In this document: positions 7,901 to 15,268 of the stretch, one piece after another | Layout of the letters: each line of letters opens with the position of its first letter | Numbering within the stretch: the stretch's first letter is position 1 | NCBI GenBank assembly: GCA_947459825.1 | Contig: CANHFH010000014.1 | Location: 1 to 35,313, forward strand | DNA from: Pseudomonadota bacterium | GTDB lineage: Bacteria > Pseudomonadota > Gammaproteobacteria > Steroidobacterales > Steroidobacteraceae | Reading direction: 5' to 3' | DNA: 35,313 bases | Translations under genes and position numbers: made by a program | Notes under the pieces: generated by a model | What the model was told of the DNA's origin: nothing | Seen by the model: the letters and a program-made list of their open reading frames with translations, nothing else | Databases searched by the model: none

Positions 7901-9145
7901 TCAGGTGCCGGAGGCCTTGGACATCATCATCTTGTTCTGCACATACACCACATACAAGGTGAACATCACCGCGATGCCGGAGTAGACCATCGAGGCGACG
8001 AACATCCAGAGGGCGAATTTTTTTGAGGCGGCCATGGCGATGCCGTCGCGGCGGTCGGCGATGCGCTCGAGCACCTCGCCGAGCTCGCGCTGGGTGTTGT
8101 GCGAGGCGATCAGCATGGACTCGGAGGAGTTGAGCATGGGGGAGTTCAGCGCCCGCGGGATGGTCTCGCCGGTCTCGACGCGCTGCACGGCGTTCGACCA
8201 GAACTCGCGCACATCGCGGTGCTCGGTGCCGGCGGCGGCGGTGGAGGCCGAGGGCAGGAAGGGCACACCGCCGCGCAGCATGGACGAGGCGACCGTGAAG
8301 CTGGTGGAGATGGCGCCGTTCTGCAGCGCGGTGCCGAGCGAGGGGATGCGCGCCATGACGGCGTCGGCCTTGTCGCGGATGGAGCGGACATTCGCCGCGT
8401 AGCCGTAAACGCCGACCATCACGAACGCGAACAGGACCACCGTGCCGGCGATGAGCAGGTCGTTGACGAGGTAGGCCTGGTCGACGAGCTTCTGGAAGGC
8501 CTCGCGTTCGGCCTCCGTCTCGCCCACGCCCTTGCCGGAGCCGGTGAGGGTCGGCAGCAGGCTGAAGCGCAGGCCGATGATGGAGGTGACGGCGAAGCCG
8601 ATGTCGAGCAGCGTCCAGGACACGGCGCCGAACATGGCCTTGATGCCGTTGCTGGTCTTCTCGTAGTGGCTGGCGGCGGCGTTGAGGGAGTCCTTCATGC
8701 GGCCGGTGCGCTCGCCCGCTTCCATGATGGACACGGTGCTGGCGTCGAAGAAGCCGAGCGCGCGCATGGCCTCGGGGAAGGTGCCGCCGGTGCGCAGCAC
8801 GGTCAGCGCGGGGTTCAGCTGGGCGCGGTTCGCGCCGGTCTCGCCCTCGACCACCATCTCGAGCGCGCGCGCGGCGCTCATGCCGCCTTTGACGTTGTAG
8901 TTGATGGCCTGCAGCAGCTGCAGCTTGTAGGCACGGTTGACGCTCGAGAGCCAAGCCGGCTTGGGGCGGACCTGCTTGACCTCGAGCGGCAGCCCGCCGC
9001 GCTGGCGGATCTCGCTGATGATGCTGCGCGCATCCGGCGAGGAGAGCAGCGTGGCGTGGCGGTAGAACCCGGGCACATCCTTGTCGGGCTGCGCCATGAG
9101 GTTCTCTGGACGGGGCATGAGGTAGACGACGCGGAAGTTGTGCAT
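7901..9145 (-). CDS. GspF/PilC-family inner-membrane platform protein
   Basis: 414 residues. It has the usual layout: an N-terminal cytoplasmic helical domain (about 70-165, with the GxFPEAM-x-ALGFFD...EAGERTGRM pattern of GspF domains), two transmembrane helices (about 168-188 and 225-247), a second cytoplasmic helical domain, and a final helix at about 378-402. The family anchors the assembly ATPase and moves pilin subunits out of the inner membrane. ATG 9145 has a good AGGGGAG ribosome binding site 11 bp after the ATPase stop. It is most like type IVb platform proteins such as PilR/TcpE in gene order. Confidence 0.85.
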   Translation of the reverse strand: MHNFRVVYLMPRPENLMAQPDKDVPGFYRHATLLSSPDARSIISEIRQRGGLPLEVKQVRPKPAWLSSVNRAYKLQLLQAINYNVKGGMSAARALEMVVEGETGANRAQLNPALTVLRTGGTFPEAMRALGFFDASTVSIMEAGERTGRMKDSLNAAASHYEKTSNGIKAMFGAVSWTLLDIGFAVTSIIGLRFSLLPTLTGSGKGVGETEAEREAFQKLVDQAYLVNDLLIAGTVVLFAFVMVGVYGYAANVRSIRDKADAVMARIPSLGTALQNGAISTSFTVASSMLRGGVPFLPSASTAAAGTEHRDVREFWSNAVQRVETGETIPRALNSPMLNSSESMLIASHNTQRELGEVLERIADRRDGIAMAASKKFALWMFVASMVYSGIAVMFTLYVVYVQNKMMMSKASGT

Positions 9146-9156
9146 GGCGGCTCCCC

Positions 9157-10944
9157 TCAGACCCCGAGCACGCGGCGCGCCGAGATGGCGTCGACGACAC
9201 CGGCGTCCATCAGCATCTGCACGGACTTGGCGCGGCCTTGGAAGAGCACGCCCTTCATGTCGCGGGCCTTGAAGAAGGCGTTGTTCGACTGCTCCAGCAG
9301 GTGCGCGAGCTCGATGCGCAGCTCTTCGTCGTTCGGGAGGTTCAGCACCTCGTAGGCGAGCACGCGGCCGCGATAGCCGAGGCCCTCGCAGACTGTGCAG
9401 CCGACGGCCATGCGCAGGCTCGCCTCCGGGCGATACTCGAGGCCGGTGCCTTCAAGGGCCTCGCGGATGGCCTCGCCGTCGGCAGCGGTGGCGCGGCGCG
9501 CGCAGTCGCAGAGGCGCTTGCAGAGGCGCTGGTTGAGCAGCGTCTTGAGGGAGTGCGCCAGCACGAACAGCGCTTCGGGCTTGGTGCCCTCGTCGAAGAA
9601 ACTGACGAAGCGCTCGAAGGTCTGCAGCGCGGTGACGGCGTGAACCGTGGCGAGCACCAAGTGGCCGGACTCGGTGAACTTGAGGGCGGCGCGCGCGGAG
9701 TCGCCGTCGCGGATCTCGCCGAAGATGATGATGTCCGGGTCCTGGCGCAGGATGGAGCGCTCGACATCGGCGGCGCGCTGGTCGAGCATCTGGTTGAGCT
9801 GGATCTGGCGCGCGAACGGCAGGACGTATTCGACGGGGTCCTCCACCGTCACCACGTTCACGCGATCGCGCGGGAAGCGCTGCGCCATGGTGTAGAGCGT
9901 GGTGGTCTTGCCGGAGCCGGTCGGGCCGGAGAGCAGCACGAGGCCGCCGGCCTTGCCGAAGACCTCGGCGTGGCCGCGCAGCAGCTTGATCATCGCGGGA
10001 TCGGCGGGGAACAGCGCCTCCATGCCCGGCATGCCGTCCGGGTCGAGGATGCGCATGGCGATGGTCTCGCCGAGCGCGAGCGGCTGGCTGGCGACGCGCA
10101 CATCGATGCCGCGGCCCTGGAACTCGAAGGAGAGTCGGCCGTCCTGCGAACGGCGGCTGTCCGAGGCGTCCATGCCGGCGTCGGTCTTGATGCGCATGAA
10201 GAGCGCGCGCATCAGGCGCTCAGGCAGCTGGTGTTTCTGCTGCAGGTCGGAGTCGATGCGGTAGCTGATCCAGCTGTCCGGGTCGGGGCGCGCATCGAGG
10301 TGGATGTCGGAGGCGCGCAACCGCAGCGCCTCGGTGAGCATGGCGCTGATGGCGGCTTTGAGCTGGGAGCCGGACATGTCGTTCATGCGCAGGCGTGCCA
10401 GCACGGGCTCGAGCACGGCACCCTCGGCGGCGACGCGGCGCAGCGCCTGACGCGCCTCGCTGACATCGACGGGGATGATGCGCAGCGCGCGCACACGCAT
10501 GGCGCAGGATTCGATGATCGTCTGCTTCTGGGCGTCGTTGAGCGGCCGCGCGGCCTTGACGACGAGGATGTCGCGCTCGACGGTGACGGGCGCGACCAGC
10601 AGTTTTTCGCAGGTCTTGAGCGGCAGCAGCTGCATGGCCGCGATCGGCGCGGCGTTGCGCGCGCCGGCGGGCTCGTTCGGGTCGGCCTCGCGCAGGCGGA
10701 TGGACTCAGCGAGCTCGCGCGGCAGGAAACGGTCGCGGACCAGGATGTCGAGCAGCGTGGCGCGGCCGCCCATCTCGAGGATGGCCTGCTGCTTGCGGCG
10801 GGCCACATCGACCTGCGCGCGCGTGAGGAAGCCATCGGCGATCAGGGAGTCGAGACCGGCGTTCAACAATTCCGTGGCGCGCGACTCGCCGCCCGCGACG
10901 ACCTTCGCGGTGACGACGGCCATGGTCTCGGGGGTGGCGCTCAT
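9157..10944 (-). CDS. GspE/PilB-family pilus assembly ATPase
   Basis: 595 residues. Residues about 25-175 form a GspE/PilB-type N-terminal domain and 190-580 the ATPase. Visible motifs: Walker A GPTGSGKTT (340-348), Asp box VEDPVE (367-372), Walker B IIIFGEIRD (405-413) and His box GHLVLATVHA (427-436). Cysteines at 475, 479, 481, 516 and 519 form the zinc-binding cluster found in assembly (not PilT retraction) ATPases. It hydrolyses ATP at the inner face of the membrane to drive subunit insertion. Start ATG 10944 overlaps the upstream stop as ATGA. No retraction ATPase is present in the window. Confidence 0.95.
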   Translation of the reverse strand: MSATPETMAVVTAKVVAGGESRATELLNAGLDSLIADGFLTRAQVDVARRKQQAILEMGGRATLLDILVRDRFLPRELAESIRLREADPNEPAGARNAAPIAAMQLLPLKTCEKLLVAPVTVERDILVVKAARPLNDAQKQTIIESCAMRVRALRIIPVDVSEARQALRRVAAEGAVLEPVLARLRMNDMSGSQLKAAISAMLTEALRLRASDIHLDARPDPDSWISYRIDSDLQQKHQLPERLMRALFMRIKTDAGMDASDSRRSQDGRLSFEFQGRGIDVRVASQPLALGETIAMRILDPDGMPGMEALFPADPAMIKLLRGHAEVFGKAGGLVLLSGPTGSGKTTTLYTMAQRFPRDRVNVVTVEDPVEYVLPFARQIQLNQMLDQRAADVERSILRQDPDIIIFGEIRDGDSARAALKFTESGHLVLATVHAVTALQTFERFVSFFDEGTKPEALFVLAHSLKTLLNQRLCKRLCDCARRATAADGEAIREALEGTGLEYRPEASLRMAVGCTVCEGLGYRGRVLAYEVLNLPNDEELRIELAHLLEQSNNAFFKARDMKGVLFQGRAKSVQMLMDAGVVDAISARRVLGV

Positions 10945-11783
10945 GGGTTGTTGTCGCTGTTGTTGCCCGAGGACGAACTGCCGCTCGTGCCGGTGCCCGT
11001 GCCGGAGGTGCCTTGGCCGCGCGAGCCGATGCTGCGCTGCGTGTCGCGCGCGTCGCGGAAGGCGGCGCCGTCGACGCCGCCGTTCGGCGAGATCAGCGTC
11101 GGCGGCGTCGGCGGCGCCGACTGCACGGAGTCGACGCTGCCGCGGAAGGCCACGGGGAAGCCGCGGTCCATGAGGTCGAGCGGGTCGTAGTTGCCCGGCG
11201 GGATGTCGGTGACATCGAACAGCGTCACGGTGGTGTCGCGCACGCGCACGAGCAGCCGGGTGCGGTCGAGATAGGGCAGCACCTCGCCGTTGCGGACCAC
11301 TAACATCTGGGTGCGCAGGCCTGCGACATTGATGACGCCGCCCGCACCGCCGCCACCACCACCGCCACCGCCGCCACCCGCCTCGCCGGAACGCGTGCCG
11401 GAGGAGGCGTTGCCGCCGCTCGCGGTGTTGGAGTTCAGCGGCGGCACGGTGCGCACCTCGAGGCTGCGCAGCACAGCGCGGTCACCGATCACGGCGGAGA
11501 CGTAGAGGTTGGAGAGCTGCTCGGACAGGGGCTTCGCGGCCTCGGTCTCGGCGGGCAGACCTTCGCCGTCGATGGCGCTGCCCGGCCGACCGGTGCGGGC
11601 GGGCGCAGCCGTGGCGCCACGGGTTTGCGGGTCGGCTGCGGGTTGCTGCTGCGCGGCGGAAGGCTGCGAGCGCTGCGGGCGCATCAAGGGGTTCGGGATG
11701 GCCTGCGCCCACGACGCCGCCACCGGCAGCACCGTGAGGAGCACCGCCGGGATGATCAGCCGGGAATTTGACGATATGTTCAT
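10941..11783 (-). CDS. Exported poly-glycine protein between secretin and ATPase (PilP/GspC-like role possible)
   Basis: 280 residues. Signal peptide 1-28 (site after SWAQA), then a Pro/Gln/Ala-rich linker, a small domain at about 85-115 (LSNLYVSAVIGDRAVLRSLEV), a run of 11 Gly (136-146), a second beta-rich block (about 150-225) and a Gly/Ser tail. The VSAVIGDRAVLR block resembles the HR-type beta domain of PilP/GspC, which docks on secretins, but the match is weak. The start overlaps the secretin stop as ATGA and the stop overlaps the ATPase start as ATGA. The poly-Gly tract and Gly/Ser tail are probably flexible linkers. Confidence 0.75.
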   Translation of the reverse strand: MNISSNSRLIIPAVLLTVLPVAASWAQAIPNPLMRPQRSQPSAAQQQPAADPQTRGATAAPARTGRPGSAIDGEGLPAETEAAKPLSEQLSNLYVSAVIGDRAVLRSLEVRTVPPLNSNTASGGNASSGTRSGEAGGGGGGGGGGGAGGVINVAGLRTQMLVVRNGEVLPYLDRTRLLVRVRDTTVTLFDVTDIPPGNYDPLDLMDRGFPVAFRGSVDSVQSAPPTPPTLISPNGGVDGAAFRDARDTQRSIGSRGQGTSGTGTGTSGSSSSGNNSDNNP

Positions 11784-13858
11784 CCGCCCTCTCCGGCTTG
11801 CAACGCGCGTACCACCGCGCAGGGGTCACCGGCGCGGCGGACATCCGAACAGAGGCGCTGCACGGACTCGCGCTCCATCGGGGGCGAGCGCAGCAGCCAC
11901 AGCATCTGGTCGCCGAACTTCTCGCGGACCACCTCGGGCTGCATGGTCCGCAGACCCGGGTGCGTGGTCTGGAGGATGGTCCAAGCGCCGCGCGCCGCGT
12001 CCTCGCCGCTGCGGTAGGCGCCGAACTGGGCACGATATGCCCCGCCGACGCTGGCGGTGCGGGTGACGGGCGGTGCGACGACCGGCACGACGGGCGGCGC
12101 GACGACCGGCGGCGCGGCCACCGGCATCGCGGGCGCAGGCCCGACGCGCTCCACCGGCAGCGCCTGCAAGGCGATCGGCTGCATCACCACCGGTTCAGCG
12201 GGCGGGCGGACGGTGTCGGCCGGGTCGACCCAGGTCGCCGGCTGCACCGGCGCGGGCGTGGCGACGGCTGCGGCCGCCGCGCGCGCAGCGTTGCTGGCGG
12301 CGATGGCAGGCGAACCCGGCGGCCGCTTCACGAAGCGCACGACCTTCGGACGCATGGCGATGACGAGCTCGCCGCGCTGGGCGTTGGTCTCTTTGTTGTT
12401 GCCGCCGATGGCGTTGGTGACATCCGAGTTATCGCGCGACACCGAGATACCGCCGAGGAGGATGACATCGCCGGGGCGCGCCGCGACGATGGTCTGCACC
12501 TTGCGGTCGGCGGTCTGCGGCAGCGTGAGGTTGGTGCCGAGCGCGGTGAAGTTGTTGAAGCGCAGCAGCTCGCTCACCGAGAGGTTGATGTCGGTGAAGA
12601 TGGTGCCGTCGCGCTCGGTGCCGAAGAGCGTGAGCTCGAAGCCGGTCTGCAGCCGTTCGGTATCGACGGTGACCTGGTTGAGGTTGTTGCCGATGTTGGT
12701 GCCGACCTTGGCGACATAGGAGGTGTTCTGGCCGACCTGCAACGAGCCGCGCGAACCGGACATGATGCCGATGCGCGGCTGCGAGACCACGCGCACCGTG
12801 CCCTGCGAGCGGAGGAAGTTGAGGAGGATGGAGGCGTTGAAGTTGGGGCCCGAGAACACCGCGCCGATGCCGTAGTCGGAGTCGCTGCTGAGCGTGGCGG
12901 CGCGGTTGGCGGCGCCGAAAGGCGAGAAGACATCACCGGTGGGCGGCGAACCCTGGTTGCCGCCGCCGCTGCTGCCGGTGCCGCCACCGCCGGTGCCGCC
13001 ACCGCCGGTGCCGCCGCCCGTCGCCTCGCGGATCACGGAGTCCTGCGTCCAACCGAGGCGGTTCCAGTTGATGCCGGACTTGGTGTCGTCGGTGAGGTCG
13101 ACCTGGTAGACATGGACCTCGTAGATGAGCATCGCGCGCGCGGCGCGCAATTGCCGGACGTAGGTCTCGATGCTGCGCAGCGCAGTGCGGTTGGCGCGGA
13201 AGGCGACGGTGCTGTTGAGGCGGTCGAGGTAAGCGTCGCGCGCGCCGAGCACCTGGAGGTTGTTGGCGAAGCCCGCAAGGTTGTCCTCGGTGAGCGCCGG
13301 CGGCGTCTGCAGGATGAACTGCTGCTCCGGCGTGATCATGAGCATGCGGTTACGAACGGTGTAGAAGAAGCCCATACCGTCCGACAGCTGCTCCATCACC
13401 TCGGTGAGCGTGCCGGAGAGACGGAACACCGCCGCCGACCCGTAACGCTCGAGGCCGCGCGCACCGCCCTCGATGGAGAGCGAAAGGTTGGCGCTCGCGG
13501 CGATGAGGTTCATCGCGTCGTAGAGACCGCTCTCCGTGACGCTGACGTTGCGCAGGCGCACATCGGGCAGCGCTTCGCTGTCGTCGGCGCGGCGCAGCAG
13601 GAACTCGACATCGGTCGTGGACTCGACGGGGAGTTCGATCTCGGCGTCATCGAAGGTGTCGGTCGTGGTGCGCAGGCGCTCGGCGCTCGTCGGCAGGTTG
13701 GTGTCGCGCGTGGTCCGCGACCAAGGCTGACAGCCGGCGAGGAAAGTCAGCGCGCAGGCGAGCGCCAACGCCAAAAGAACGCGCAGCCGGCGAGGGACAC
13801 CCTCATCTGCTGCGGCAGCGATTGCGCGCGGCATCATTTGCGTCGACTTCTCTGGCAT
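11780..13858 (-). CDS. Lipoprotein secretin with C-terminal SPOR-like domain
   Basis: 692 residues from ATG 13858 (a TTG at 13864 and ATGs 8-9 codons in are alternatives). The lipobox LAGC places the lipidated Cys near residue 43. A secretin N-domain of STN type lies at about 98-180, a Gly-rich linker at about 279-300, and the secretin core at about 343-520, with VVSQPRIGIMSGSRGSLQVG and the final RPGDVILLGGISVSR block. It forms the outer-membrane exit pore. A lipidated secretin is typical of type IVb systems (BfpB, TcpC, PilN). After an Ala/Pro/Val-rich linker, residues about 604-690 (YRAQFGAYRSGEDAARG...) look like a SPOR domain, which binds denuded peptidoglycan. It heads the operon. Confidence 0.92.
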   Translation of the reverse strand: MPEKSTQMMPRAIAAAADEGVPRRLRVLLALALACALTFLAGCQPWSRTTRDTNLPTSAERLRTTTDTFDDAEIELPVESTTDVEFLLRRADDSEALPDVRLRNVSVTESGLYDAMNLIAASANLSLSIEGGARGLERYGSAAVFRLSGTLTEVMEQLSDGMGFFYTVRNRMLMITPEQQFILQTPPALTEDNLAGFANNLQVLGARDAYLDRLNSTVAFRANRTALRSIETYVRQLRAARAMLIYEVHVYQVDLTDDTKSGINWNRLGWTQDSVIREATGGGTGGGGTGGGGTGSSGGGNQGSPPTGDVFSPFGAANRAATLSSDSDYGIGAVFSGPNFNASILLNFLRSQGTVRVVSQPRIGIMSGSRGSLQVGQNTSYVAKVGTNIGNNLNQVTVDTERLQTGFELTLFGTERDGTIFTDINLSVSELLRFNNFTALGTNLTLPQTADRKVQTIVAARPGDVILLGGISVSRDNSDVTNAIGGNNKETNAQRGELVIAMRPKVVRFVKRPPGSPAIAASNAARAAAAAVATPAPVQPATWVDPADTVRPPAEPVVMQPIALQALPVERVGPAPAMPVAAPPVVAPPVVPVVAPPVTRTASVGGAYRAQFGAYRSGEDAARGAWTILQTTHPGLRTMQPEVVREKFGDQMLWLLRSPPMERESVQRLCSDVRRAGDPCAVVRALQAGEGG

Positions 13859-13907
13859 GTTCAAGAAATTACTTCTGAGATTGCGTCAAGCCCATGTTTG
13901 GATTCGG

Positions 13908-13937
13908 TTTATACATGGCCGCATCTCGGTTACCCAA
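13908..13937 (-). promoter_or_regulatory. Candidate promoter of the pilus operon
   Basis: On the minus strand TTGGGT (13937-13932) and TATAAA (13913-13908) are 18 bp apart, giving a start near 13901 and a leader of about 40 nt. The -35 is weak, as expected of an activated promoter. Confidence 0.4.
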
Positions 13938-14094
13938 GACCCCGACCGCGCACGATACTGCCACCGGGCTACCAACGCAGCGTTGATTGATCCGTAACGG
14001 AATGTTCATGCCCCCCGTCCACCGCAGGACCACGGCCCGGACCGCGCCCGGAAAAATCATGCCACCCCTGCCTTTCGGGAGGGTCTGAAAAAAA

Positions 14095-14108
14095 TTGACT
14101 TGTGTCAC
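14095..14108. promoter_or_regulatory. Crp/Fnr-like inverted repeat
   Basis: TTGAC, four bases, GTCAC: resembles the TTGAT-N4-ATCAA box of Fnr/Anr-type regulators with one arm imperfect. The same stretch contains TTGTG-T-CACAA. The TTGACT could also be a -35 for the regulator gene, with only a weak -10 downstream. Confidence 0.3.
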
Positions 14109-14254
14109 AATATTTTACAGATTGAATTCCGTGACGGGTTTCCGGCGCTCGGGGCATCGCCGGACCGCCGATCGGCTGAAACCCAGCCTGCTTCGCCGTC
14201 CCGGGTCGGTCCGGTTCGGATTTATCAACCATTCTGCGGTCATCGGGAGGAGCG

Positions 14255-15115
14255 ATGGGGGAGGACAGGGGCCAGGAATCGGTAAGCCTCCCCCGCGTGC
14301 CGGTGCTGGTGGTCGATGGCGATGCGGCCTCGCTGGATTACGTCACCCGCACTTTGGTGCAGGCGGACTGCGATCCACAGCCCTTCAGCGATCTCGACGC
14401 GGGCGGCGGCGCGCTCGCGCGGCTCGGCGCCGAGCCACCGATCGCCATCGCGCTGCTCGATGCGCGCGCGCTCGATCCGCTCAGCGGCGCACCGGAAATC
14501 AGCGAACTGCGCCGCCGCTCGCCGTTGCGCCACGCCCTGCAAGTGCTGCTGTGCGGCGACGCGGTGGACCTCGGGCGGGTGCTGCCTCGGCAGCGGCCCG
14601 ACATCACCGATGTGCTGCCGAAACCGATCGAGCGGTACACGCTGCTGCTCGCCATCGAGGAAGCGAAGCGCCGCCACGCTGCGGCGATCAGGTGGCCTGC
14701 GATGGGCGTCGCCGAGGCGAACCGCCGCGCGTCGGCGCCGCGCCGCGAGCCGCCCGCCGAGCTCCGGGTGCTGCAATGGTTGCGCGATGTGGACGAGCAG
14801 CGCCAAACCAGCCTCGGTAGCGTACTCGAGCCCGACGCGACCTGGAACATGCTGGCCGAGTTGTTGCGCGCGCGCATCACCAAGCGCCGCGTCTCCGTGA
14901 CCTCGCTGTGTCTGGCCTCGCGAACCCCGGTGACCTCCGCCCTGCGCCGCATCGACCGGCTGCTCGCGGAGGGCCTCATCACCTATGCGTTGGACCCCAA
15001 AGACCGGCGCCGTAAATATGTAGAACTCACCGGCGAGGGCGCGAACCGCATACAGAGCGCGGTGCGCGCCCTCGCTCCGCACATGCCCGGTGGCAGCCCG
15101 CCCCCCGCGACCTGA
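14255..15115 (+). CDS. Response-regulator receiver fused to a MarR-like winged helix
   Basis: 286 residues. Residues about 14-140 form a receiver domain: LVVDGDAA supplies acidic residues Asp21 and Asp23, IALLDAR the phospho-acceptor Asp69, and DVLPKP the conserved Lys123. After a basic linker, residues about 195-275 form a winged helix: SLCLASRTPVTSALRRIDRL is the recognition helix region and DPKDRRRKYVELTGEG is the beta-wing signature of MarR-type proteins. ATG 14255 has a strong GGGAGGAG site. It is divergent from the pilus operon, so it probably controls it, perhaps with its own synthesis. No cognate histidine kinase is in the window. The phosphorylation residues are intact, so it may be an orphan two-component regulator. 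Confidence 0.82.
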   Translation: MGEDRGQESVSLPRVPVLVVDGDAASLDYVTRTLVQADCDPQPFSDLDAGGGALARLGAEPPIAIALLDARALDPLSGAPEISELRRRSPLRHALQVLLCGDAVDLGRVLPRQRPDITDVLPKPIERYTLLLAIEEAKRRHAAAIRWPAMGVAEANRRASAPRREPPAELRVLQWLRDVDEQRQTSLGSVLEPDATWNMLAELLRARITKRRVSVTSLCLASRTPVTSALRRIDRLLAEGLITYALDPKDRRRKYVELTGEGANRIQSAVRALAPHMPGGSPPPAT

Positions 15116-15189
15116 GCGCCTGCGCCGCCCCGCATGCCCTGAACGGCCGCACACGGGGCCTGTTGCGCCTTTTCCACGGCGTTTGTGGT

Positions 15190-15195
15190 TAGAAT
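15190..15195 (+). promoter_or_regulatory. Candidate -10 box for the TonB-dependent receptor
   Basis: TAGAAT, five of six bases of the consensus, about 74 bp before the receptor ATG. No convincing -35 at 16-18 bp (TTGCGC lies 21 bp upstream). Confidence 0.3.
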
Positions 15196-15268
15196 CGGGG
15201 TCGAACGACAACACGGCCCGCGGTCGGTCCGCCGATCACAAGGGTCTCAACAACAGGGGCTTTCTTAA

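Larger units (their letters stand above)
13859..14254. other. Divergent intergenic region, pilus operon / regulator
   Basis: 396 bp with no convincing gene; short open frames here have no ribosome binding site or protein-like composition. It holds a sigma70-like promoter toward the secretin, a Crp/Fnr-like inverted repeat near 14095-14108 next to an A-rich run, and a GGGAGGAG ribosome binding site for the regulator. It is more AT-rich than its neighbours at 13865-13920 and 14085-14130. Confidence 0.6.

Noticed and set aside
1-13858. Prophage tail module or phage-derived secretion particle
   Set aside because: Although the fibre resembles phage proteins, no tape-measure, sheath, baseplate or capsid gene is present; the neighbours are a secretin and pilus ATPase.
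13945-13965. Sigma54-like GGTGGCAGTATCGTGC upstream of the secretin
   Set aside because: The GG and GC elements are one base too close for the -24/-12 consensus.
11768-13990. 740-codon plus-strand open frame
   Set aside because: Antisense to the secretin, which has clear lipobox and secretin motifs; the plus-strand product has Arg/His/Ala/Gly bias without a fold signature.
14060-14100. Possible terminator near the A-run at 14088-14094
   Set aside because: The homopolymer is on the wrong side of any hairpin for either strand.
13869-14108. 79-codon minus-strand frame just before the secretin
   Set aside because: Starts at GTG without a ribosome binding site and covers the promoter region; composition not convincing.
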